Of a stretch of 15,134 nt of DNA, positions 1 to 9,100 are shown in pieces. Under the pieces are notes generated by a model. It saw nothing but the letters and a program-made list of their open reading frames with translations. It did no database searches and was not told where the DNA came from. The stretch covers positions 1 to 15,134 of the forward strand of contig CAYSNP010000043.1 in assembly GCA_964432485.1 (NCBI GenBank), given 5' to 3'. Position 1 is the stretch's first letter, and each line of letters begins with the position of its first letter. The stretch is from CAYSNP01 sp964432485 (GTDB lineage: Bacteria > Bacillota > Clostridia > Christensenellales > DTU072). The translations under genes were made by a program, and so were the position numbers.

Positions 1-151
1 TTCATATATAATGATTAATGTATAAGCTATTTTTTATATATAAATAATAGTTTAAGATATTATATTAATATTGCAACGCACTTATAGTTTATACCATTCT
101 TTGACTAGATTAGATTTAGTTAGAGGGTGGAGCGTCATTAAGGAGTTATAT
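1..151 (+). other. AT-rich leader region upstream of the giant surface protein gene
   Basis: This stretch is extremely AT-rich in its first 70 bases and holds no gene that I can support. A TATAAA box at 39-44 has only a poor -35 partner (TTAATG at 15-20, 18-nt spacer), and TTGACT at 101-106 has no -10 at a workable distance, so I do not call a promoter with confidence. An in-frame TTG at 71 could extend the downstream gene by 27 codons. It lacks a ribosome binding site, and the residues it would add do not look like part of a signal sequence. The true promoter may lie here or left of the window. Confidence 0.5.
140..145 (+). promoter_or_regulatory. Ribosome binding site AAGGAG that fixes the start of the giant gene
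   Basis: AAGGAG is followed by six bases and then ATG at 152. This ideal spacing decides in favour of the ATG at 152 over the upstream in-frame TTG at 71. The resulting N-terminus is a basic segment followed directly by a long hydrophobic stretch, as expected for an exported protein. Confidence 0.85.
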
Positions 152-3100
152 ATGGCAAAATCCAGAAAAAAAGTCAGCTCAAAAGCCAAAATAGGACTGA
201 GTTTAGTGCTAGTGACAACAATATCTATTGTTTTAATAGCAATGGGTATTTATGTTCTTGTAAGTGTAGGAGCTACAAGTAAGGTGCCGGATATCAGCGG
301 ATTGGAGTATTCTAATGTCGATATCAGTAAGGATGCTGATATTAGTCAGGTATATATTACAATTAGATACTCTGATGACACTTATAGACAAATTGCACTT
401 TCCGAATTTACACCTGAGAACTTTGATATTTCTAAAGTTGGCATCCAAAATGCCAAGCTAAATTACGGCGGTTTTGAACAGGTTGTTACATTTAATGTAG
501 TAGATACCAATCGTGTTATAGAATATAAGGCTACTCCCGGAGGGCATATATTAGGACAAACTAAACAAACGGTACCGTCGGGCTCTAATGGGTCCTCAGT
601 AGTGGCGGAGGCTGAGGAAGGCTATTACTTTGTAGAGTGGAATGATAGGAAAGACAATCCTATCCGTAAAGAAGAAAATGTTAGCGAAAGCATGGAGCTT
701 ATTGCTACTTTTAAAAAGATTGAGTATAAAGTAGTATTTTATTATGATGACGGTACTATTGCACGTGAGCAAATGGTACAGCATGGCAGTATGCCTTCTT
801 CTATACCTGACCCTTCCAGCAATTTAATGAAAATATATGGCAAACAGTTTATAGGTTGGGACCAATCTTATGAAAATGTTACATCAAAGTTAGATATCCA
901 TCCTATCTATAAAAAGGTAGCCACGGATGTGGAGTTACATATCACCTTAGACAATCGCAACGATGTGCCCTTAGGAGATAGCGACCTTCATGAAAAAGGT
1001 TACTATCCGTGGGATTCCTATGCCAATATTGTGGTAAGCCCTCGCCCTTCAAGGGTATTTACAGGCTGGTCTATTAATACCTATAACGGCTGGATAAATA
1101 TAGAAAAAAGGTCTACAACATCCATTCAGGTATACGAAGATGGCAATAGGATTATCTTTACTTCCGAACTTGCAGATTTAGCTTTAGACAGTTATCGGCT
1201 GCGATTTATGCCGGAGGAAGGTCTAGCTCAAGTTGAGATTAGGGCCGAATTTGCTTATGAGGAAAGTGTAATAACTTTTAGTAATTATTCTAATATAGTC
1301 AAGACAATTATCCTCCCTTATGGGACTCCGATAGCTGCGCATTTATTTGAACCTCAGGGCGCATCAGGAAACACGTTTATCGGCTGGTATCCTAAGGACA
1401 CTGAAGGTGAGGTAGGCGATCGCAGGATTGAAGACAGCGATATTTTTCCACAAGATGCAGAGTTGGTATCCAAATATACCATTAAAATAATGACAGTAAC
1501 ATTTAACGGTGCGGGTGCTGACAATTCTAATGAGCTAAATAAGAGCGTAGAAGTCCCTTATCAGCAAAAGATTCCAGACCACGAAATGCCTAAAAAAGTA
1601 CCTGTACGCAACAACTATATTTATTTAGGTTGGTATCTTTTTGAGGATGGGCAATTTACCTCACAAGTTATAGACGGCAACTTTGCGATAGTTAGCAATA
1701 TAGAAGCACGTCCGCGCTTTGAAGTAATTACATACAATCTTAATATTACTACCATAGGCGCAGGCTCTTCCTACAATTTTACTACGGGCTCGCTAGTATC
1801 CATTACCAAAGGAGTAATGGACCCAAGACCTGATGCAATAACACAATATACTTTGGCATTTTTAGCAGATACCGGTTATTCTGTGGAGGCTTTTGAGTCT
1901 GATTTTGAAGGTTTTGAGGAGTATAAGGGAGACCCCTGCAATAGGGTAGAGTATACTTTTACCCCAACCCGTGACATTAATATTACGGTAACATACGCTA
2001 TAAGCTATTATGATATCATTATTGAAAACGGAAATGAACAAGACAAAGGTAGCGTAACCTATCAAAATATAGACGGGGGTACCGTTGTCAGCAATGACAC
2101 TTATATCGAATTATCTTTTTCTCACGGCACCACTAAGAACTTTAGGTTCGAAGCTGAAGCGTATAAGTATGTTAAGAGCATTAAAGTAAACGATGAGTCA
2201 ATTTCCGGCATCCCACGCAATACTTTAGATTACACTTTACCTATTGAAAATATGGATAAGCATCTTACTATTGTTGTGGAATATGAGATACTTAGCTATC
2301 AAGTTACTTTGCCTGAAAATCAAGTTAATTATTCTATAATACCTCAAGAGTCTCAAGAGCTATACCCTCGGCACAGCAACCCAAAATTTGATGTTTCTAC
2401 CCAAGAAGGATATTATATCTCTGCTTTGCGCATTAATGGTACAGCAGTCAATTTATTTAGCTCTACTGCCGGTTACAGTACAAGCGACTTAAAGATTAAC
2501 TATCAAGAGCAAGAAGATGGGTCGCAAGATGTTCGTGTTACATCTTTTATCCTTGAAATAAAGACTATTGATGAAGATAAAGTAATAACTGTAGATGTTG
2601 CGCCTATTTATTATAATGTAAATATTGATAGAGTGGGACTGGGCGATTTTATTTTAAGTACAGATAAGCCAACCTTTGGATATAACGATAGCTTAAATAT
2701 TACAGCGTATACTGTAAGTGGATATTTTGTTAAATCAATTACAGTTAATGGTATAACAACCCTTTATCAAGATAGAGATGAATCTCAAATTGAAAAGTTT
2801 ACTAATATCAGACAAGATTTAAATATAATATTTACTTTCAGTATACAAAGTTATCAAGTATTCTTTAACGGTGCAGGGGATATAAACGCAAGTGCCAGCG
2901 TGGCAAAGATAGGCGAGGAGGCTAAGCGTTTTAGCGCTACTTTTAACGAGTATGCAGGCAGCAACTTAAATTATATTATAACACCTGATACAGGATATTA
3001 TATTTATTCTCTTAAAGTAGGTGACCAAGATTTTGCGGTAGATACAGCCAGCAATGCTCAGCTTGTAGAAATCAATAACTTAATGAGCGTTGTTAGAGTT

Positions 3101-6100
3101 ACCGTTGATGTAAGAAAGGTAAGCTACGATATAGAAGTAAATATAAACAATACAGAATATGGCACGGTAGACACCGAAAGCGGCAATTATACTATATTGC
3201 ATGGCGAAAGCGACTTGCTTATTATTACTCCTTCTTCGGGATATTATATCAAAGATATTGAATATAATGGACAAAACGCAACAGACCGCCTTACGGGCAA
3301 CGAGTTTGCTCTTGCTAATGTTACAGGGGTATGCCAAGTTAGCATTACTTTTGAAAGGATAAAATATTCTGTCACCGCAGGCAATAATGAGCATGGCAAT
3401 ATCGAGTTTACTCAAACTTTGGTACCTTCAGGCGAAGATATTCTTGTTAGTGTTTGGGCTAGCGATGGATATGTTATTGATTATTATACTCTCAATGGCG
3501 ACACGGTAGAGCCTGCGGCAAGCAACAGCACTTTTGATTGTTTCTTCTTAGCAGTAGACAGCGATATTGTATTTTCTGCTTATTATAAGGTATATAATTG
3601 GCAAGGCGAGCAAACTGTCTATATTCAGATAACTGGGCAAGGCTATATTGAGGGCAACATTACAAATTTTGACGAAATGCAAAATAAATACACATTAAGC
3701 GTAATAGATGTTATTCATATAGGTGTAGTAGCTGATACGGGCTATTATATCAAAAGCATTAACGGTACGCTGAATGGCGGCAAAATTGAAGATTGGATAT
3801 TTACCGGTTTTGCATCCGGCTCCACTATTAGTATAGTTTTTGAAAAAGAAGACTATGATGTTAGCTTGAACACTCCCGACAACGGCAGTTTAAGTGCCGA
3901 TAAGAACAGCGTAACCTTTGGTGAATCTGTAGAGTTTACCTTTTCGCCTAATGAAGGATATGAGCTGGAATATTTAAAAATCAACGGCTTTATTAAGACA
4001 ACCTCAGGCAGTTCCTATACTCTTAACGCAGTTAGTGAGCATATCAATGCCGAAGTCGGCTTTAAGCCAAAATCTTATTCCATAGGTATTAGCGCTTCAG
4101 CTAATGGCAGCGTTACTACCCCGCTTCCTTATTTTAATTCTGGAGACTCTGTTGCAATAACAATTATTCCCAATGTAGGATTTTCTTTAGCCAGTATGAT
4201 ATTAGGTACTGTGCAAGGCTCTTACGCTCTTACTCCGGAAGAGATTGCTACCATTAATGCTGCAAGCAGACTTAATAAAATATATGAAGTTAGTGCTACC
4301 TTAGCAAGAGACCTGGCTATAGCAGAAGGGGAGCTTATTATCAATCCAACCTTTGTAAGCAACACTTATACAGTCAATGTAATGATAGAAGGTGACGGTT
4401 CGGTAATTAATCGTACAGAACTAATAGGCATCTCCGCTACACATGGTGAATCCTTTATGTTGCTTTTAGAAGCTAATATCAGCAATTATATAGCTGAAAT
4501 AATAGTAAACGGACAACTTATAGACTTAGTAACTAATATAGTAAACGGAACAATTAATAATATTACCAATGAGCTTATTTCGGGAGAGTATACTATTGAT
4601 GTAAGGCAAGATTATGATATTCGGATAGTGTTTGCCGAAGATACTTTCAAAGTTGCTATTTCGTCATCATTAAACGGCACCACTACCTTAGGAGACGGAT
4701 TTAATCAAGTTAGTGTAAAGACGGGGGTAAATGTTCAACTTTCTATGCGCGCAAATGCCGGTTATCATATCGCCAGAGTGCTCATTAATGGAGAAAATGT
4801 GCCTTATACAGATAGGGAGATGTTCCCATTTGATGATGTCAATCATAATAGCACCAATTTTTATATGCTTGTAGATATTAGGCAGAATATTTCTATCCAA
4901 GTGATTTATGAGCGCAATACCTATTTTGCTTCTGTTATTACTGCTAATAAATCTACCAATTTCAAAAATACTGACGATATAAGCGAGAAATATGGCACAG
5001 TAATTATTTCAGGATACCAAAGCAAGGACGGTGCAGACGGTGCAGTAGATTTTTACGGCATTCCTCACGGTAGCTCCTTTAATATCATAATCACTCCGGT
5101 CAGGAACAAAGGCTACCATATTTCCAAGTTCTACATAGAATGGAAACCTACTACTTCCAGCACTATACAAGAGATTACGCCTGACGGTATCAATCCAAAC
5201 GGATATGTATTTCGTTTTGAAAATATTACTAATGATATTAACAAGATTTATGTAGAGTTTGAAAGAGACCTATTTAGTATATCAGAGCGTGTAATTTCTG
5301 ATGAGGGCGAAGTAGAAACCTTATTTTACAATCCGATAAACGGTGACCCTATCACAAATATAGCTAGCATAGAAAGCGAAGGTATTCGCACTTATACAGG
5401 TATAGAATATGGTATACAATCTATTACTTATTTAGATTCTCCTATTGGCTATACTCTTACTTCTTTTATAGTTAACAATTTTGAAAGGTTAAGCTATATT
5501 CGTAATAATAGGTACACTACTTATGTACAAAGCAACTCCGACATTATTGTGGAATATTTAATTAACCAATACAGCTTTGAACTTAATGATATAAGTACGC
5601 CAAGCGGTATCACTAAAGGGTGGATAAGCGTAAACAGAGAAGGCACGCTGCAAGAAAATCATCTTATTGTAATGCATGGCACTTCATTAGAGCTTGTTAT
5701 TACTCCCAACTACACCTATGAAGGATATGCAATAGGTTCTGTAACTATCAATGGAGTGCGCCTTAGTGTATCTAATAAGAATATACAGCTTATTCATACT
5801 ATAACGATAGAGGAAGATACAATTGTTAATGTTAACTTTACAATCAATACATACAATATATATATTACCCAACCTACGGAAGGCGGCAGGGTGACCATTC
5901 CTAATATGAATAGCGGCGCCAGCCCAACCGTTCCTGCTGGTGATGTGGAATGGAGCAACTCTGTTACGCTTACTTTTGATATTTATAATGGATATAGGAT
6001 TGATGAGTTTATTATCAATGGCACTAATTATTGGTCACCATATATTGAACACGGCTCTACTCATACCATATACGAAATTAAAGACATTCAATATATCTTA

Positions 6101-9100
6101 GTTATATATGTAAGAAAGACTTTTTCAATAGATTTCTACGGCAACTTTGATGATGACAATACCTATATGGAAGATGGCATACGGGTGGAGCCTTATGCAA
6201 CTTATAATGGAGGCAAGGTAGAATCCAGCCAGTTTAACAATACGATAATCTTGCACTTTAAGCTTGCAACCGGCTATGAAATTCAAGATTGGTCTTATGA
6301 AATGGGCGGCATCCCTCAATCCTTTAATGCAGATTCCTTTGCTGTTGACCCTCTTAATCCTTATTGGTACACTTATACAATCTCTGCTCTTACAGGCAAT
6401 TTGGAAGTATATGCTACTTATGCCATTAAACAATACCAAATAATTGCTACTGCCAACGATATAGATTATATGCAATATAGTATTACTAAGGACAGTATCG
6501 AAGTTTCGCAAGCTACGCACTTTGATATTATCAATATATCTATCCAAGTAGAGTATGGATATTCATTACTTTCAATTTTTATCAACAATACTATTTATTC
6601 TGTAGAGAATGTTGAAGATTATTGCCGCATAAATTATACTAACAATAACAATACTTATAGTTATGCTGTTACCTTGGAAGTTATAGACGAGCTGCTTAAT
6701 AATATTGACAGCCTAAATATTTATTTGAATATTAAGAAAAATACTTATAAAGTAGAGATTACCCCTGTAGACAAAGATGGCAATCCTTCTGATAAAATGA
6801 GCTTTTCAGGCGCTCGTTCTTATGAGCATGGCAACTTCCTTGTTATTACTCAAACTTTTTCAGAGGGTTACCATGTTCTACCGGTTGATCCTGACTCAGA
6901 AAATGAGCCGGGCCTAAGGATTAACGGTATTAGTTATACACTTTATGATTATAACGAAGTTGTGCAGCATATTGATTTTGGTGCAACAACAATCACGCTT
7001 ACTTTAAGCGGAAATCTGGTAAGCAATTTAGATGTTCACGGTACAGAGTTTGGCTCTAATGCTATTTTAGTATTTAGCTATAGGGTGATTATAAAGAAGC
7101 ATACTACTAATATCAAGCAATATATAATAGAAACAGGGCGCAATCCCGAAACGCAAGGCCCTGATGCAGGCACTACTACTGTTAACCTAAACTCGCCTGT
7201 ATCAGGTGCACAGCAAGAATTCATTACCCTTAATCAAAATGAAGCTACCAGTGAGTTCTTTACCGTTTGCAATTTTATAAGCAGCGTGAATCTGGGAGAA
7301 CCTTATCGTTTTGCCGGTTATCAAGAGTATATTGACAATGTTTGGCAATATGTAGAAAATAATAAAAATGGCATTACTATCTCCGGCAATATAATGACTT
7401 ATACAGTTAAAGCGGATAGAGTATTTAGAGCAGTATACTATAGGCAGTATGAGGCAATAGTAGAGGTTTCTCCTCAATACAAATATCTTGAAGGACAGTA
7501 TTCTGCCTCTGTCAATAGCTTAGTATTCAAAGAGTATGCTACAATTACCGCAACCGCTAATGGAACAAGCGTGCATGATAGCGAGGTCAACTTAACCAAT
7601 CAATTTAAGTTTATTATTGATTGCAACGCTTATATGAAATTAAGCTATAATGATAGCCTTGCTCAAAATCCCACCTATGGTGTAGATTATCTTAAAGAGA
7701 CTGTCACAGGCGGCATTAAACAATATACCGCAGTTTCTAACGAAGGACAGGGCATGCTTATTACTGAAGATATTAAGCTTTTTGCCGCTATGCATAACGA
7801 TATGCACTTTACAGTTATTCAAGAGACGGTAGGTAGCGAAAATGCTGCCAGCGGCGGCACGCCTCAATATCACATCAAGCCAAGGGGCGCAAGTGATTTC
7901 AACCCTTATCCCGTTAACCCAATTGACAACTATTTACCTGTAGATTCCTTTGATACTGTAAAAATAATAGTACCTGTCAATTTAAATTATCGTTTTAACG
8001 GACTATATAGACAATTAGTTGACGAGGAAGCAACTCAAGCACAAAACAAGCTGGTATTTAGCGGACAATGGACGCAAGTGCATGCTACCTCAGATGGTCT
8101 TGTTACAGAAACTACCGACGATAATGGTAATATAGTATATACTTTAAGAGTAATAAATCACTCTATTTATAAACTTGAGTATTATAAAACATTTGAAGTT
8201 TCTATAACTGTAGATTATAAGGAGCAAAACGGACCGCAAATACCCAATGTCACCAATGCTTTAGATTCTTTAGTTGATTCCGGCTTTTATTACAATGGCA
8301 GATATGATTATGGCGCAGTATTTAATGCGGTTGTCAATAGCGGATTAGATATAGAATTGCTCAATCAGAAATATCAATTCATAGGCTGGCATGTGCGCTA
8401 TAATGATGGTGCATGGATTAATTTAGAGACTGATTTAGAATATGTTTATCCACAAGCTACTGATAGGGTCTTTAGGTTGGCGCAGTATCATGCTGAAACC
8501 AGCCGAGATGGCTTTGCGCTTGTTGGTGTCATTAAGGTTGACTTTAAGGCGGTATATGTACCTATTTATAATGTTACTATAAGCAATAGTTATGAGTATA
8601 CCACTAGAGCAGGAGAGCCCTTTAGCTTTAATGGAGGAAATATAGATCTTACTAATATCATATATAATACCATTAGATACAATCCTAATGTAATTAATAC
8701 AGTATGTTATAATGGTGATGTTAATGAAATGCAAATTACGGGCAGTTATCAAGATCCTGACAATTACGATTCCTGGCTGGATACTTATTTGAAGCTTTCC
8801 GTAACGCTTAATTCAACCTTTAAGTTTGTGCAATGGGAATATTCATTTAATGGTTCTGATTATCAAATCTTTGATTACTTTGGCGATACAGGTCCTACTG
8901 CTGAAGTATATTCTGTTCCTCTTAATTCAGATATTTATATTAGACCTATTTATCAAAAGACGGTTACCGTCAAAATTTCTCCCGTAGTGTTTTATGAAAA
9001 ATTTGGAGAGCGCACCACAAATTCTGACTATATCAGTTTACAAAATCCCTATATTATCGTTGGCGGAGAGCAAATATTTGATTTTCCTGTGGTGCTCAAT

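Noticed and set aside
101..129. TTGACT as a -35 for the giant gene
   Set aside because: The sequence 15-18 bases downstream (around AGAGGG) has no resemblance to a -10.
71..151. TTG at 71 as the start of the giant gene
   Set aside because: It has no ribosome binding site, whereas ATG 152 has AAGGAG at ideal spacing and gives a normal basic-plus-hydrophobic N-terminus.
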